Source of the DNA: Paracoccus sp. (in: a-proteobacteria) | GTDB lineage: Bacteria; Pseudomonadota; Alphaproteobacteria; Rhodobacterales; Rhodobacteraceae | DNA length: 64,000 nt | Direction: 5' to 3' | NCBI RefSeq assembly: GCF_030538655.1 | Contig: NZ_JAUNTO010000014.1 | Coordinates: 24,741-88,740 of the forward strand | In this document: positions 38,683-49,294 of the stretch, in pieces | Layout of the letters: every line of letters begins with the position of its first letter | Position numbering within the stretch: the stretch's first letter is position 1 | The notes under the pieces: generated by a model | Told to the model about the DNA's origin: nothing | Database searches by the model: none | What the model saw: only the letters and a program-made list of their open reading frames with translations | Translations under genes and position numbers: made by a program

Positions 38683-39594
38683 TCAGACCGTTTCTGCTGG
38701 CGGTTCTGCCGGGGCCGGTGCGGGCAGGTCGCCGGCCACGGGGGCGGGCAGATGTGTCATCATGCGGATGATCGAGATCAGTTCGTCGCGCAGGTTTTTG
38801 CGGTGGGTCACGCGGTCCAGCATTCCGTGTTCCAGCAGGTATTCGGCACGCTGGAACCCTTCGGGCAGTTTTTCGCGGATGGTCTGTTCGATTACGCGCG
38901 GCCCGGCAAAGCAGATCAGCGCGCCCGGTTCGGCGATCTGGACATCGCCCAGCATGGCATAGCTGGCGGTGACGCCGCCGGTGGTGGGGTGGGTCAGCAC
39001 GACGATATAGGGCAGCCCGGCCTCGCGCAGCATTTCGACGGCGACGGTGGTGCGCGGCATTTGCATCAGCGACAGGATGCCTTCTTGCATCCGCGCGCCG
39101 CCTGCGGCCGAGAACAGCACCAGCGGGCGTTTTAGTTTCACGGCGCGTTCGGCGGCGGCGATGATGGCGTTGCCGACATACATGCCCATCGACCCGCCCA
39201 TAAAGCTGAAGTCCTGCGCGGCGGCGATGATGGGGGTGCGGCCCATCTCGCCCTCGGCCACCAGCATTGCTTCTTTTTCGCCGGTGCTGGCGCGGGCGGC
39301 TTTCATCCGGTCGGGGTATTTCTTTTGATCGCGGAAGCCCAGCGGGTCGGCCACGGGGTCGGGCACCTTGACCTCGACAAAGGCGCCGCCGTCGAACAGG
39401 TTGCGGAACCTTTCGCGGGGGGTGATCGCCAGGTGGTGGTCGCAATTGGTGCAGACCTGAAGGTTATCGTCCAGTTCGCGGTGAAACAGCATGGTTCCGC
39501 ACTGGGGGCATTTGGTCCACAGGTTTTCCGGCACTTCGCGCCGCGAAAACAGCGAGTTGATGCGCGGGCGCACATAGTTGGTGATCCAGTTCAT
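38683..39594 (-). CDS. accD: acetyl-CoA carboxylase carboxyltransferase subunit beta
   Basis: Transfers carboxyl from biotin to acetyl-CoA in fatty acid synthesis. The 303-residue product has the N-terminal zinc finger (CPQCG at about 26-30 and CTNCDHH about 20 residues later), [40 protein letters not shown] and [38 protein letters not shown]. The C-terminus is a Pro/Ala-rich tail. ATG 39594 is the family start; the open frame further upstream runs antisense through the cls gene and is not used. Confidence 0.96.
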   Translation of the reverse strand: MNWITNYVRPRINSLFSRREVPENLWTKCPQCGTMLFHRELDDNLQVCTNCDHHLAITPRERFRNLFDGGAFVEVKVPDPVADPLGFRDQKKYPDRMKAARASTGEKEAMLVAEGEMGRTPIIAAAQDFSFMGGSMGMYVGNAIIAAAERAVKLKRPLVLFSAAGGARMQEGILSLMQMPRTTVAVEMLREAGLPYIVVLTHPTTGGVTASYAMLGDVQIAEPGALICFAGPRVIEQTIREKLPEGFQRAEYLLEHGMLDRVTHRKNLRDELISIIRMMTHLPAPVAGDLPAPAPAEPPAETV

Positions 39595-39687
39595 CGCCGG
39601 TTCCCTGCGGTTAATCCGGTTCCGAAATAGGCCGCACGGCGCGGAATTGCAATTGCGGGTGGCGGTTAAAGCGCGTTTGATGGCCGT

Positions 39688-41115
39688 ATGTGGACCACTG
39701 TTCTTGTCTTTGCGCATTATACCATTGCCACGCTGATCGTGATCCGGGTGCTGCTGCGGCCGGGATTGGAGCCTCCGGCGCGTCTGGCCTGGGTTTTGAT
39801 GGTCGAGGTGCTGCCGGTTGTGGGAATTGGCGCCTATCTCCTGTTCGGCGAGGTGCGGATGCGCCGGGCCGAGGTGCAGCGTATGGCCGATGTCCGCGAC
39901 AGTCTGACCGGACGCTGGCAGGTCAGCCCGCAAAAGGTCGATGACGCGCCCGCCCTTGAAAGTGCGGTTATCGAGACGAACCGTGCCGTTGGCGGCATGT
40001 ATGCGGTGCGCGGTAATGCCCTGCGGTTGCTGGCCGAGGATGACAGCGCCATTCTGGATCTGGTCGCGGCGATTGATGCGGCGCGCGATCATGTGCATCT
40101 GCTGTTCTATATCTGGTTGCCTGATGACAGTGGCACCAGGGTTGCCGATGCGGTGGTGCGGGCGGTGGGTCGCGGGGTGGTTGTGCGGGTGATCGTTGAT
40201 GCGCTGGGGTCGCGCTTGCTGGTGCGCTCGCCGCTGTGGGCGCGGATGCAGGCCGCCGGGGCGCATTGCGTCAGGGCGTTTCCCGTGGGGATGCCGCTGG
40301 TTTCCATGATGTTTCAGCGGCTGGATGTGCGCAATCACCGCAAGATCGTGGTGATCGACAATGCCGTGGCCTTTACCGGCAGCCGCAACTGCGCCGACAA
40401 GGCTTTTGCGATCAAGCGCCGCTTTGCGCCCTGGATCGACATTCTGGTCGAGCTGCGCGGCCCGGCCGTGCGGCAGATGCAGGCGACGTTTCTGGGCGAC
40501 TGGATGAGCTATACCGGGCGCGATCTGGGCGACATGCTGGAAATGGCCGATGCCGCCGCTGATCCGGGGGCGGTGCTTCAGACTGTCGCCACCGGACCCG
40601 ACCAGCGCGAGGGCAGCATCGGCGATTGTCTGACCACGATGATCTATGCGGCGCGGGAACGGATCGTCATCACCACCCCCTATTATGTGCCCGACGCGGC
40701 ACTGGATACCGCGATCCGCTCGGCCGCGCGGCGGGGGGTGCAGGTGACGATGATCCTGCCCGAGCGGAATGATTCGCTGGTCGTGGGGGCGACCAGCCAG
40801 GTGTTCTATTACGGGCTGATGAGGGCAGGGGTGCGGCTGATGCTGTTTCAGCCCGGCCTGCTGCACGCCAAGATCATGTCGGTGGACGGGCGTATGGCGA
40901 TGATCGGCAGCGCCAATCTGGACCGCCGCAGCTTTGAACTGAATTACGAGGTGAACATGCTGGTTGTCGATCCGGGCTTTATCGCGGCGCTGGATGAACG
41001 GCAGGCCAGCTATCTGGCCCGTGCCCGCGCCGTTACGCTGGACGAGGTGCGTGGCTGGTCGCGTATCCGCCGTATCCGCAACAATCTGCTGGCGCTTGCC
41101 TCTCCGTTGTTGTGA
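39688..41115 (+). CDS. cls: cardiolipin synthase, phospholipase D type
   Basis: Joins two phosphatidylglycerols into cardiolipin. The 475-residue product has two N-terminal transmembrane helices (about 4-22 and 34-54). It has two HKD motifs: [19 protein letters not shown] near residue 215 and [33 protein letters not shown] near 392. The first motif begins with His-Arg-Lys in place of HxK spacing variants, as usual for Cls. It is followed by phhB after 12 bases. Confidence 0.92.
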   Translation: MWTTVLVFAHYTIATLIVIRVLLRPGLEPPARLAWVLMVEVLPVVGIGAYLLFGEVRMRRAEVQRMADVRDSLTGRWQVSPQKVDDAPALESAVIETNRAVGGMYAVRGNALRLLAEDDSAILDLVAAIDAARDHVHLLFYIWLPDDSGTRVADAVVRAVGRGVVVRVIVDALGSRLLVRSPLWARMQAAGAHCVRAFPVGMPLVSMMFQRLDVRNHRKIVVIDNAVAFTGSRNCADKAFAIKRRFAPWIDILVELRGPAVRQMQATFLGDWMSYTGRDLGDMLEMADAAADPGAVLQTVATGPDQREGSIGDCLTTMIYAARERIVITTPYYVPDAALDTAIRSAARRGVQVTMILPERNDSLVVGATSQVFYYGLMRAGVRLMLFQPGLLHAKIMSVDGRMAMIGSANLDRRSFELNYEVNMLVVDPGFIAALDERQASYLARARAVTLDEVRGWSRIRRIRNNLLALASPLL

Positions 41116-41127
41116 AGGAGGACGGGA

Positions 41128-41451
41128 ATGACCGATCTTGCCACCGAAAGCTGCCGTGACGGCGCCCCGGCGTTAGGCGGGGACGAGGCGCAGGCGCTGT
41201 TAGCCCGTGTCGAGGGCTGGGCCATGGATGCGGACGGGGCGACGATCCGCCGCCGGTTCGGGTTCAAGGGCTTTGCCCGCGCGGTCGAGATGGCGAATCT
41301 GGCGGCGTGGCTGGGCAACAAGCAGAACCATCACCCCGATATCAGCTTTGGCTGGGGTTACTGCGAGGTGGCCTTTACCACCCATGACGCGGGCGGGCTG
41401 ACGCGCAATGATTTCATCTGCGCCGCCCGGCTGAACGCGTTGGTTGCCTAG
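41128..41451 (+). CDS. phhB: pterin-4a-carbinolamine dehydratase
   Basis: Recycles the pterin cofactor of aromatic amino acid hydroxylases. The 107-residue product has [62 protein letters not shown], with the paired His (NHHPD) and the Asp/His pair required for catalysis. The start is an ATG after AAGGAGGACGGG. No phenylalanine hydroxylase gene is in the window. Confidence 0.93.
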   Translation: MTDLATESCRDGAPALGGDEAQALLARVEGWAMDADGATIRRRFGFKGFARAVEMANLAAWLGNKQNHHPDISFGWGYCEVAFTTHDAGGLTRNDFICAARLNALVA

Positions 41452-42335
41452 ACCCGCAGCCGCAGTCGCGCGATCAGCCACAGGATCAGGACGATCAGCA
41501 GATAGCCGATCAGCGCCAAAAGCGTCTGCTCATCATCCGGCGGCGGCGCGTGGTAAAGCGCCAATGCGCCAATGCCCGAGGCGGCGGGATCGGTCGATAC
41601 CAGCAGGACTGCCGCGATATTATTGGCGAAATGCAGCGCCAGTGCCGGGCCAAGATTGCCGACCCGTGCCGTCAGATCGGCCATCACCAGCCCCAAAGCT
41701 CCGGTAATCAGGATGACCGGCCACGTAAAGCCGCCCAATTCAGGGTTGAAATGCAGCATTCCGAAAAAGGCCGAGGGGATCAGCATCCAGACCCACGGGC
41801 TGCGGAACCGCGCGCCAAGCTGTTGTTGCAGATAGCCGCGAAAGATCAGTTCCTCGGCGCTGATCTGGATCAGAATCGGGATCAGAGCGACAGGCGCCCA
41901 GACCAGCCAGAGACCGGGACTCAGCCACGGTTGCAGATCGCTATCGGTCAGGCTGAACAGGCTCAGCACGGCAAGGGCGGTCAGCAGGGGCAGGAAACAG
42001 CGGCGGAAATCGCGCCACGCCGCCGCCATGTCAGGGCCGATCAGGCTGGGCAGCCCGCGCCGGTGCAGCAGGCGCAGAACCCCCGCCAGCACGAGGATGC
42101 CAAGGCCGAACATGGCCAGCGTCAGGATTTCGGCCAGCGCGCGTTGACTGGCAAAGCCAAGCAAGGAATCCGGTCCCGGCAGGCCGTCAAGATTGGGCCA
42201 TACCGCCAACAGCGCCATCGCGGCAGCGAACATCAGCAGCAGTGTTCCTGCGGCGATCAGCGCAAAGCCTAATACTGTGCGCCACAATTCGGTGCGCGGC
42301 GCGGCAAGGCGGGTAAAGGCGGTGAAACGGCTCAT
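41448..42335 (-). CDS. CPBP family intramembrane metalloprotease
   Basis: The 295-residue membrane protein has about eight transmembrane helices and the CPBP/Abi motifs: [13 protein letters not shown] (EExxxR), [11 protein letters not shown] (FxxxH) and [13 protein letters not shown] (HxxxN). Prokaryotic relatives are thought to cleave within membranes, but most have no known substrate. I chose ATG 42335; the open frame upstream of it is not family-like. It converges on phhB, overlapping its stop by four bases. Confidence 0.88.
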   Translation of the reverse strand: MSRFTAFTRLAAPRTELWRTVLGFALIAAGTLLLMFAAAMALLAVWPNLDGLPGPDSLLGFASQRALAEILTLAMFGLGILVLAGVLRLLHRRGLPSLIGPDMAAAWRDFRRCFLPLLTALAVLSLFSLTDSDLQPWLSPGLWLVWAPVALIPILIQISAEELIFRGYLQQQLGARFRSPWVWMLIPSAFFGMLHFNPELGGFTWPVILITGALGLVMADLTARVGNLGPALALHFANNIAAVLLVSTDPAASGIGALALYHAPPPDDEQTLLALIGYLLIVLILWLIARLRLRV

Positions 42336-42432
42336 ACCGGGCAGCATATCGGGTGATGGCGGGGCTGCAATGGCTTGCCCATGCCTGCGGCGAGGTTTAC
42401 CAAAGGCCGACGCCAGACCGGGAAACCAAGCC

Positions 42433-44166
42433 ATGAAAAATACCCTTTTTGACAAAGCGAAACTGCCCAGCCGTCACGTGACCGAAGGCCCTGCGCGCGC
42501 GCCGCATCGGTCCTATTTCTATGCGATGGGCATTTCCGAAGAAGAAATTCATTCCCCATGGGTCGGCGTTGCCACCTGCTGGAACGAGGCTGCGCCGTGC
42601 AACATCGCGCTGGCCCGTCAGGCGCAATCGGTCAAGCAGGGTGTCAAAAAAGGCGGCGGCTGTCCGCGTGAATTTACCACGATCACTGTTACCGACGGGA
42701 TCGCGATGGGGCATGAGGGGATGCGGTCATCCCTCGCATCGCGTGACGCGATTGCCGACACGGTGGAACTGACCATGCGCGGGCATTGCTATGACGCGCT
42801 GGTCGGTCTTGCGGGCTGCGATAAATCGCTGCCGGGCATGATGATGGCGATGGTGCGGCTGAACGTGCCGTCGGTGTTCATCTATGGCGGCTCGATCCTG
42901 CCGGGCAAGCTGAACGGGCGCGATGTGGTCGTGCAGGACGTGTTCGAGGCCGTGGGCCAGCACGCCGCCGGGAATATGTCGGATGCGGAACTGGAAATTC
43001 TGGAACGGGTGGCTTGTCCGTCCGCCGGGGCGTGTGGAGGTCAGTTCACCGCCAACACCATGGCCTGCGTGTCCGAGGCGATCGGGCTGGCGCTGATGAA
43101 TTCGTCCGGGATGCCCGCGCCTTATGAATCGCGCGACAGTTACGGGCTGGCCTCGGGTGAGGCGGTGATGGCGCTGATCGAACGCAATATCCGCGCCCGC
43201 GACGTGGTGACGCGCAAATCGCTGGAAAACGCCGCGCGGGTCGTGGCTTGCACCGGCGGGTCTACCAATGCCGGTCTGCACCTGCCCGCCATCGCGCACG
43301 AAGCCGGGATCGACTTTGACCTGTTCGACGTCTGCGATATTTTCCGCGACACGCCCTATTTCGTGAACCTGCGCCCCGGCGGTGATTATGTCGCCAAGGA
43401 TCTGTATGAGGCGGGCGGCGTGCCGGTGGTGATGCGCGAATTGCGCAAGGCCGGGCTGCTGCACGAAGACTGCATCACCGCCAGCGGCAAGACCATCGGC
43501 GAAGAGCTGGACCTTGTAACGCGCGAGGCGGATGGCAAGGTGATCTATCCGGTTGAAACCCCGATCACCCCCACCGGCGGCGTCGTGGGCCTGAAGGGCA
43601 ATCTTGCCCCCGAAGGTGCCATCGTCAAGGTCGCCGGGATGAAGCCCGAAGAACAGGTGTTCACCGGCCCGGCGCGGGTGTTCGAATGCGAGGAAGACGC
43701 CTTTGAGGCGGTGCAACAGCGCGCCTACAAGGAAGGCGAGGTCATCGTGATCCGCAACGAAGGCCCCGCAGGTGGCCCCGGTATGCGCGAGATGCTGGCC
43801 ACGACGGCGGCGCTGTCGGGGCAGGGCATGGGCAAAAAGGTGGCGCTGATCACCGATGGCCGTTTCTCGGGCGCGACGCGCGGGTTCTGCGTCGGTCATG
43901 TCGGGCCTGAATCGGCGCATGGCGGGCCGATTGCGCTGTTGCGCGATGGCGATGTCATCACGCTGGATGCGATCAAGGGCGAAATCAGCGTCGATCTGTC
44001 CGACGATGAATTGGCGGCGCGCAAGGCGGCATGGGCCGGGCCGCGCCCGACCGACTATGCCTCGGGTGCGCTGTGGAAATATGCCAAGCTGGTCGGGGGC
44101 GCGCGGTTCGGGGCTGTGACCCATCCGGGGGCCGAGGCGGAAACGCACGTCTATATGGACCAGTAA
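42433..44166 (+). CDS. ilvD: dihydroxy-acid dehydratase
   Basis: Third step of valine and isoleucine synthesis. The 577-residue Fe-S enzyme has [30 protein letters not shown] and [16 protein letters not shown], the three cysteine segments that bind the cluster, plus [17 protein letters not shown] and [19 protein letters not shown] near the C-terminus. The start at 42433 follows ACCAAGCC. The gene is followed six bases later by an uncharacterised gene. Confidence 0.96.
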   Translation: MKNTLFDKAKLPSRHVTEGPARAPHRSYFYAMGISEEEIHSPWVGVATCWNEAAPCNIALARQAQSVKQGVKKGGGCPREFTTITVTDGIAMGHEGMRSSLASRDAIADTVELTMRGHCYDALVGLAGCDKSLPGMMMAMVRLNVPSVFIYGGSILPGKLNGRDVVVQDVFEAVGQHAAGNMSDAELEILERVACPSAGACGGQFTANTMACVSEAIGLALMNSSGMPAPYESRDSYGLASGEAVMALIERNIRARDVVTRKSLENAARVVACTGGSTNAGLHLPAIAHEAGIDFDLFDVCDIFRDTPYFVNLRPGGDYVAKDLYEAGGVPVVMRELRKAGLLHEDCITASGKTIGEELDLVTREADGKVIYPVETPITPTGGVVGLKGNLAPEGAIVKVAGMKPEEQVFTGPARVFECEEDAFEAVQQRAYKEGEVIVIRNEGPAGGPGMREMLATTAALSGQGMGKKVALITDGRFSGATRGFCVGHVGPESAHGGPIALLRDGDVITLDAIKGEISVDLSDDELAARKAAWAGPRPTDYASGALWKYAKLVGGARFGAVTHPGAEAETHVYMDQ

Positions 44167-44172
44167 GACCCG

Positions 44173-44967
44173 ATGCCCGGGCACGAACAGGGTTGGCTGG
44201 CGCGGCTGTCTCGTCGTCGCGCGGCACGCGACTGGTCCTTGCTGGCCCAGAGTGCGCCGAAACTGGGGCGGGGCGAGGTCAGCCGCGCCCTGCGCGATGA
44301 AGCGCGGCAGCTACAGCGCAGCCTGCGCGACTTTCTGCGGGCGACCAGTCCGAAATCGCAGGTCGCGCAGGAAACACTGGGCACGCTGGATCTGCCTGAC
44401 GGCACCGACTGGCGCTGGCGTCCGACGCTGATGGCGGCGCGGACGTGGCGGCTGGGTCTGGCCGCGCCCGACAGCGGGCGGCGGCTGGGGCAGGAAATGC
44501 GCATCTGGCACGACGGCGGGCCGGGGGCGCCGCTAATCCTGCGCCAGATCGCCAATACCGGCGCGACCGACCTTGCGCCCTTTGGGGTGGTGCTGGAAAG
44601 TTTCGGTTTTGCGGGCAGCTATGTCTCGCTGACCTTTGATCTGCCGCCGGAATCGGCGCAGGGCCTGACCCGCAGCCACATCCTGCGGATCGAGGCGCAA
44701 ATCGGTGCCGAAGCCGAAGGGCAGGTGCTGATGGCCCGGCTGAACATCACCCATGGCCCGAACACCGACACTGCCACACGGGCGATGCACGCGCCCAATC
44801 CCGGCCCGGCCGAAGTGCAGGTGGCCGAATTCGATCTGTCGGAGCTGCCTATCAATGAAACCCAGATCAGCAAGCTGTGGCTGGATGTGATTCTGGATTA
44901 TCCGCGCATGAATGCGCTGCATTTGCGCGATCTGATCGTATCGCGCCACCGCCGCGCCGCGCTGTAA
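44173..44967 (+). CDS. uncharacterised protein, probably DUF6478 family
   Basis: The 264-residue soluble protein has a basic N-terminus with an early helix (GWLARLSRRRAARDWSLLAQSAPKL), then a beta-rich body (WRPTLMAARTWRLGLAAPDSGRRLGQEMRIWHDG, SFGFAGSYVSLTFDLPPESAQGLTRSHILRIE) and a C-terminal ISKLWLDVILDYPRMNALHLRDLIVSRHRRAAL. I believe it belongs to a Rhodobacterales-specific family numbered DUF6478, but cannot check. Function is unknown. It is next to a smaller unknown gene with which it is likely co-transcribed. Confidence 0.72.
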   Translation: MPGHEQGWLARLSRRRAARDWSLLAQSAPKLGRGEVSRALRDEARQLQRSLRDFLRATSPKSQVAQETLGTLDLPDGTDWRWRPTLMAARTWRLGLAAPDSGRRLGQEMRIWHDGGPGAPLILRQIANTGATDLAPFGVVLESFGFAGSYVSLTFDLPPESAQGLTRSHILRIEAQIGAEAEGQVLMARLNITHGPNTDTATRAMHAPNPGPAEVQVAEFDLSELPINETQISKLWLDVILDYPRMNALHLRDLIVSRHRRAAL

Positions 44968-44977
44968 GGGGGAACCG

Positions 44978-45376
44978 ATGGACGAAGAAAGCGCCACCTT
45001 CGTTTCGCTGGGGCTGACCGACGGGCAGTGGTCCGGCATCCTGCGCGCCGACACGCAGCCGCAGCGGATTTTGCTGCTGCATCTGGGGCAGCCGGTGGCG
45101 CAGGCGCAGGTATCGCCTGCCGGGCCGGGGGAATGGCGGATCGCTGTGGATGTGCCGCCTGCCGTGCTGACGGATGGGTGCCACAATCTGTTGCTGATTG
45201 CCGATGCCGGTGCCGGTGCCGGGGATGAGCCGCCCCAGCCGGGTGCCGCCCGCATCGCCGCGCTGCCGATTGCCGCAGGCGCGCCGCTGGACGACGATCT
45301 GCGGGCCGAGATCGAATTGCTGCGGGCCGAGATGGAGATCATCAAGGCCGAGTTGCGCCGCATGGCGCGCGGTTAG
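44978..45376 (+). CDS. hypothetical protein with C-terminal coiled coil
   Basis: The 132-residue product has a beta-rich first part (FVSLGLTDGQWSGILRADTQPQRILLLHLGQPVAQAQV) and a C-terminal helix with heptads (LDDDLRAEIELLRAEMEIIKAELRRMARG) that could form a coiled coil. No family is recognised. It starts ten bases after the DUF6478-like gene with a GGGGGAA ribosome site. Their tight link suggests the two proteins act together. Confidence 0.7.
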   Translation: MDEESATFVSLGLTDGQWSGILRADTQPQRILLLHLGQPVAQAQVSPAGPGEWRIAVDVPPAVLTDGCHNLLLIADAGAGAGDEPPQPGAARIAALPIAAGAPLDDDLRAEIELLRAEMEIIKAELRRMARG

Positions 45377-45394
45377 GCCAGGCAGAACCGTTCC

Positions 45395-45431
45395 GCCCCA
45401 AGCTGCGTATCGGGGCAAACAGCAAGCCATG
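45395..45431 (+). repeat. dispersed CAAACA repeat, copy 3
   Basis: GCCCCAAGCTGCGTAT, then CGGGGCAAACAG and CAAGCCATG. It aligns without gaps to copy 1 with six differences in 37 bases. Lies between the coiled-coil gene and the decarboxylase gene. Confidence 0.7.
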
Positions 45432-45519
45432 TGGATGTCACACGGCTGACACGATTGCTTGCGAAACGCAGAGGGGATGGCTATATGCGGCCTTTCCGAT
45501 TTTGCTTGCGGGGATTGCC

Positions 45520-46626
45520 ATGACCGATCTGCAAACGCCCTATTACCTGATCGACAAGGCCCGGTTGCGGCGGAATATGGAACTGGTGGCGCAACTGCGC
45601 CAAGCGTCGGGGGCCAAGGCTTTGCTGGCGCTGAAATGTTTCGCCACATGGTCGGCGTTCGATTTCATGCGCCCGTTCATGGATGGCACCACCTCGTCAT
45701 CGCTGTTCGAACTGCGACTGGGGGCCGAGGAGTTCGGCGGTGAAACCCATGCCTATTCCGTCGCCTGGGCCGATCACGAGATCGATGAGGCGCTGGGCTA
45801 TGCCGACAAGATCATCTTCAACAGCCTGGGGCAGTTGGATCGCTTTGGCGACAAGGCGGCGGCGCGTGGCATTGCGGTGGGCCTGCGCCTGAACCCGCGA
45901 TTTTCGACCAGCGATTTCGATCTGGCCGACCCGGCCCGGCCGTTCAGCCGGTTGGGCGAATGGGATGTGGCGCGGTTGGAAAAGGCGCTGGACCGGATCA
46001 ACGGCGTGATGATCCATTATAACTGCGAGAACAGCGATTTTGACCTGTTCGACCAGCAACTGGCCCGGATCGAGGCGGAATTCGGCGGCATTCTGGAACG
46101 GCTGGATTGGGTCAGCCTTGGCGGCGGCATCCACTTTACCGGCGAGGGTTATCCGCTGGACCGGCTGGCCGCGCGGCTGCGGGGCTTTGCTGATCGTTTC
46201 GGCGTTCAGGTCTATCTGGAACCGGGCGAGGCCAGCATCACCAACAGCGCCACGCTCGAGGTCAGCGTGCTGGATCTGATCCACAACGGCCGGGATGTGG
46301 CCATCGTGGACAGTTCGACCGAGGCGCATATGCTGGACCTGCTGATCTATCGTCAGGATGCCAAGCTGCCGCATCACGGCGAACATGAATATCAGATCGC
46401 GGGCAAGACCTGTCTGGCGGGCGATATTTTTGGCAACGCGCGCTTTGACGCGCCGCTGGCGGTGGGTGATCGGATCAGCATCGCTGATGCGGCTGGCTAT
46501 ACCATGGTCAAGAAGAACTGGTTCAACGGCGTGGCCATGCCCGCCATCGCCATCCGCGACGAGGACGGAACAATTCGCACCGCGCGCCGGTTTACCTATG
46601 ATGATTACAAGGGCAGTCTGTCCTGA
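45520..46626 (+). CDS. nspC: carboxynorspermidine/carboxyspermidine decarboxylase
   Basis: PLP enzyme of the alanine racemase/ornithine decarboxylase fold that decarboxylates carboxy(nor)spermidine. The 368-residue product has TPYYLIDKARLRRN, ALLALKCFATWS (PLP Lys), GLRLNPRFSTSDFDLADP, MIHYNCENSDFD, LDWVSLGGGIHFTGEGYPLD, LEPGEASI and CLAGDIFG. The ATG at 45520 is the family start. The partner dehydrogenase follows 29 bases later, so the operon makes spermidine without S-adenosylmethionine. Confidence 0.93.
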   Translation: MTDLQTPYYLIDKARLRRNMELVAQLRQASGAKALLALKCFATWSAFDFMRPFMDGTTSSSLFELRLGAEEFGGETHAYSVAWADHEIDEALGYADKIIFNSLGQLDRFGDKAAARGIAVGLRLNPRFSTSDFDLADPARPFSRLGEWDVARLEKALDRINGVMIHYNCENSDFDLFDQQLARIEAEFGGILERLDWVSLGGGIHFTGEGYPLDRLAARLRGFADRFGVQVYLEPGEASITNSATLEVSVLDLIHNGRDVAIVDSSTEAHMLDLLIYRQDAKLPHHGEHEYQIAGKTCLAGDIFGNARFDAPLAVGDRISIADAAGYTMVKKNWFNGVAMPAIAIRDEDGTIRTARRFTYDDYKGSLS

Positions 46627-46655
46627 CTCCCTCGCAGCCCCGGAAGGAGACGGAA

Positions 46656-47891
46656 TTGGCCGACACCATCAAGAAGAACGTCCTGATTATCGGTGCGGGC
46701 GGCGTGGCGCAGGTCACGGCGCATAAGGTGGCGCAATGGGCCGCCGAATTCGGTGAACTGCACATCGCCAGCCGCACCCGTAAAAAGGCCGATGCGATTA
46801 TCGCGTCCTTGCGCGAAAAGGGGCACGACATGCCCTTTGTGTCGCACAGTCTTGACGCGATGGACAGCGATGCGGTGGCGGCGCTGATCCAGCGGCTGGA
46901 TGCGAAAATCTGCATCAACGTCGGTTCGGCCTTTGTGAACATGACCGTGCTGCAAGGCTGTATCGAAACCAAATGCGCCTATATCGACACGGCCATTCAC
47001 GAAGACCCGACCAAGATCTGCGAAACGCCGCCGTGGTATGCGAACTATGAATGGAAGCGGCGCACTGATGTGGAAAAGGCCAGGATGACCGCTATTCTTG
47101 GTGCGGGTTTCGACCCCGGTGTGGTGAACGCCTATGCCCGCTTTGCCGAGGATGAGTATTTCGACAAGATCGAGTCGATCGACATCGTGGACATCAACGC
47201 GGGCAGCCATGGCCGCTATTTCGCGACGAATTTCGACCCCGAGATCAACTTTCGCGAATTCACCGGCACGGTTTATGCTTGGCAGGGCGGCAAGTGGACC
47301 GAGAACAAGATGTTCGAGGTCGGGCGCGAATGGGATCTGCCCGTCGTCGGCAAGCAGACTGCCTATATGTCCGGCCATGACGAGGTTCACAGCCTGTCGA
47401 ACCGCTATAAGGACGCGGATGTGCGGTTCTGGATGGGCTTTGGCGCGCATTACATCAACGTCTTTACAGTGCTGAAATCACTGGGGCTTTTGTCCGAACA
47501 GCCGGTCAAGACCGCCGAGGGGGCCGAGGTCGTGCCGCTGAAGGTGGTCAAGGCGGTGCTGCCCGATCCGGCCAGCCTTGCGCCCGATTATCAGGGCAAG
47601 ACCTGCATCGGCACTCAGGTCCGGGGCAGCCTGAACGGCCAGCCGGGCGAAGTGTTCGTTTATAACGTCGCCGACCACAAAGAGGCGTATAACGAGGTCG
47701 GGTCGCAGGGCATCAGCTATACCGCCGGGGTGCCGCCCGTTGCGGCGGCGATCCTGATTGCGCGCGGGGTCTGGGACGTGAAGCGCATGGTCAACGTCGA
47801 AGACCTGCCGGCACGGCCCTTTCTTGAGCTGCTGGGCGAAATGGGCCTGCCCAGCCGGGTGATCGACGCGACGGGCGATCATCCGATCTGA
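46656..47891 (+). CDS. carboxynorspermidine/carboxyspermidine dehydrogenase (saccharopine dehydrogenase family)
   Basis: Reductive condensation of aspartate semialdehyde with putrescine (or diaminopropane) using NADPH. The 411-residue product has the nucleotide-binding LIIGAGGVAQVTAHKVAQ at about 10-27, SRTRKKADAIIASL, CINVGSAFVNMTVLQGC, YIDTAIHEDPTKIC, GAGFDPGVVNAYARFA and NAGSHGRYFATNFDPEINFREFTG. It starts with the rare TTG at 46656, supported by a GGAAGGAGA ribosome site. Saccharopine dehydrogenase proper is unlikely given the partner gene. A terminator follows. Confidence 0.92.
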   Translation: MADTIKKNVLIIGAGGVAQVTAHKVAQWAAEFGELHIASRTRKKADAIIASLREKGHDMPFVSHSLDAMDSDAVAALIQRLDAKICINVGSAFVNMTVLQGCIETKCAYIDTAIHEDPTKICETPPWYANYEWKRRTDVEKARMTAILGAGFDPGVVNAYARFAEDEYFDKIESIDIVDINAGSHGRYFATNFDPEINFREFTGTVYAWQGGKWTENKMFEVGREWDLPVVGKQTAYMSGHDEVHSLSNRYKDADVRFWMGFGAHYINVFTVLKSLGLLSEQPVKTAEGAEVVPLKVVKAVLPDPASLAPDYQGKTCIGTQVRGSLNGQPGEVFVYNVADHKEAYNEVGSQGISYTAGVPPVAAAILIARGVWDVKRMVNVEDLPARPFLELLGEMGLPSRVIDATGDHPI

Positions 47892-47915
47892 CTTTTGGGG
47901 CAGGTTAGCAAAAAT

Positions 47916-47952
47916 CACACGGGGCGCCCGGAACAGTGGCGCTCCGTGTGCG
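47916..47952 (+). terminator. terminator of the spermidine operon
   Basis: Near-perfect stem CACACGGGGCGCC / GGCGCTCCGTGTG with a nine-base loop, followed by CGTTTGATT. It begins 25 bases after the stop codon. Confidence 0.7.
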
Positions 47953-47998
47953 TTTGATTGCAAACCAGAGCGGGTAAACCGTCTGGTCAGGGGGAGTC

Positions 47999-49234
47999 AT
48001 GCCGGGTTCTGTTCACAATTTTCCTGTTTTTCGCCAGCAACAAGACAAGCCGCGTGGGGCCGCCAACTGGGCGATTATCGGTATTTTCCTGATCCTTGCT
48101 TTTTCCGCCGTGGCCGCCGCGCGCGATTTTCTGATGCCGGTGACACTGGCTGTGCTGCTGTTTTTTGTGTTTACGCCGCTGCGGCGGTTTGCGCAGCGGC
48201 GCGGTATCCCTGACGGGATCACCGCCGCCGTGGTGACACTGGGGATTCTGGCGACGGTGGTTGTGCTGGCCTATGCCGCCTCTGGCCCGATCAATCGTGC
48301 GGCGGAAAACATGCCGACGATCAGTGACCGGCTGGAACAGAAGTTCGAAGCGGTTCAGGAATCCTTTCGCAAGGTGCAAGAGGCGGCCCAACGGATCGAC
48401 GGGGCCACCACTACGGCAAACAACAATGGCGAAGGCACCACGATCACTGTTGAGCAGCAATCGGAAACCACGCTGGAATCGGTGGTGAAATTCACGCCCT
48501 CGCTGGTCAGTCAGGTCGTGTTCACCCTGTTTCTGTTGTTCTTCATGATCGCCAGCGGCGATCTGCTGTATCTGAAAATCGTGCAGAGTTTCGACACGAT
48601 ACGCGACAAGCGCAGCGCCTATCTGGCCCTGCGCGAGATCGAGGACAGCCTGGGCAACTATCTGGGCGCGATCACCATTATCAATGCCTGTCTGGGTCTG
48701 GCTGTCGGGCTGCTGATGTGGGCCTGGGGGATGCCCGCGCCCTTGCTTTTCGGGGTGGGGGCGTTTCTGCTGAACTTTATCCCCTATCTGGGTTCGATCA
48801 CCGGCATCGTGATTTCAACGATCGTGGCGCTGGTGGTGATGCCGGATATTTTCACGCCGCTGATGGTCGGTCTCAGCTATCTGGCGCTGACCTCGCTGGA
48901 AGGGCAGTTGATAACGCCCTATTTCGTGTCGCGCCGGTTGCAGATGAATGCGGTGGTGGTGTTTCTGGCCGTGGCGCTGTGGGCGTGGCTGTGGTCGGTG
49001 CTGGGCATGGTGATCGCTGTGCCGGTTCTGGTGGTGCTGCGTGTGCTGGCTGAACATATCCCCGGCTGGCAGAAATTTGGTAATTTCCTGGCCGGCGAAG
49101 ACCCGCCCGCGCTGGAAGACGAGGATGAGGAAGAAGCCCGTGATCTGGTCGAGGCCGGGGCCGGGGCGGATGATGCCGAAAATGCCGCCGCCGCGACTGA
49201 ACCGCTGGACGATCCGCAACCGACGCGCGGGTAG
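47999..49234 (+). CDS. AI-2E family transporter
   Basis: The 411-residue inner-membrane protein has about eight transmembrane helices in the PerM/AI-2E arrangement: two pairs near the N-terminus (residues about 20-85), a long periplasmic helix (about 95-165), then ALREIEDSLGNYLGAITIINACLGLAVGLLMWAWGMPAPLLFGVGAFLLNFIPYLGSITG and SYLALTSLEGQLITPYFVSRRLQMNAVVVFLAVALWAWLWSVLGM. The C-terminus is acidic. The substrate is uncertain; the family name comes from one report of AI-2 export. Confidence 0.88.
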   Translation: MPGSVHNFPVFRQQQDKPRGAANWAIIGIFLILAFSAVAAARDFLMPVTLAVLLFFVFTPLRRFAQRRGIPDGITAAVVTLGILATVVVLAYAASGPINRAAENMPTISDRLEQKFEAVQESFRKVQEAAQRIDGATTTANNNGEGTTITVEQQSETTLESVVKFTPSLVSQVVFTLFLLFFMIASGDLLYLKIVQSFDTIRDKRSAYLALREIEDSLGNYLGAITIINACLGLAVGLLMWAWGMPAPLLFGVGAFLLNFIPYLGSITGIVISTIVALVVMPDIFTPLMVGLSYLALTSLEGQLITPYFVSRRLQMNAVVVFLAVALWAWLWSVLGMVIAVPVLVVLRVLAEHIPGWQKFGNFLAGEDPPALEDEDEEEARDLVEAGAGADDAENAAAATEPLDDPQPTRG

Positions 49235-49294
49235 TGGCGGGCTTGACCTGTGACGCCGTGGCTGTGACGCTGACGGCATGATGGAGGATGAAAG

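Noticed and set aside
39595-40866. N-terminal extension of accD into the opposite strand of cls
   Set aside because: The accD family starts at the ATG at 39594 with its zinc finger close behind. The extension is a shadow of cls.
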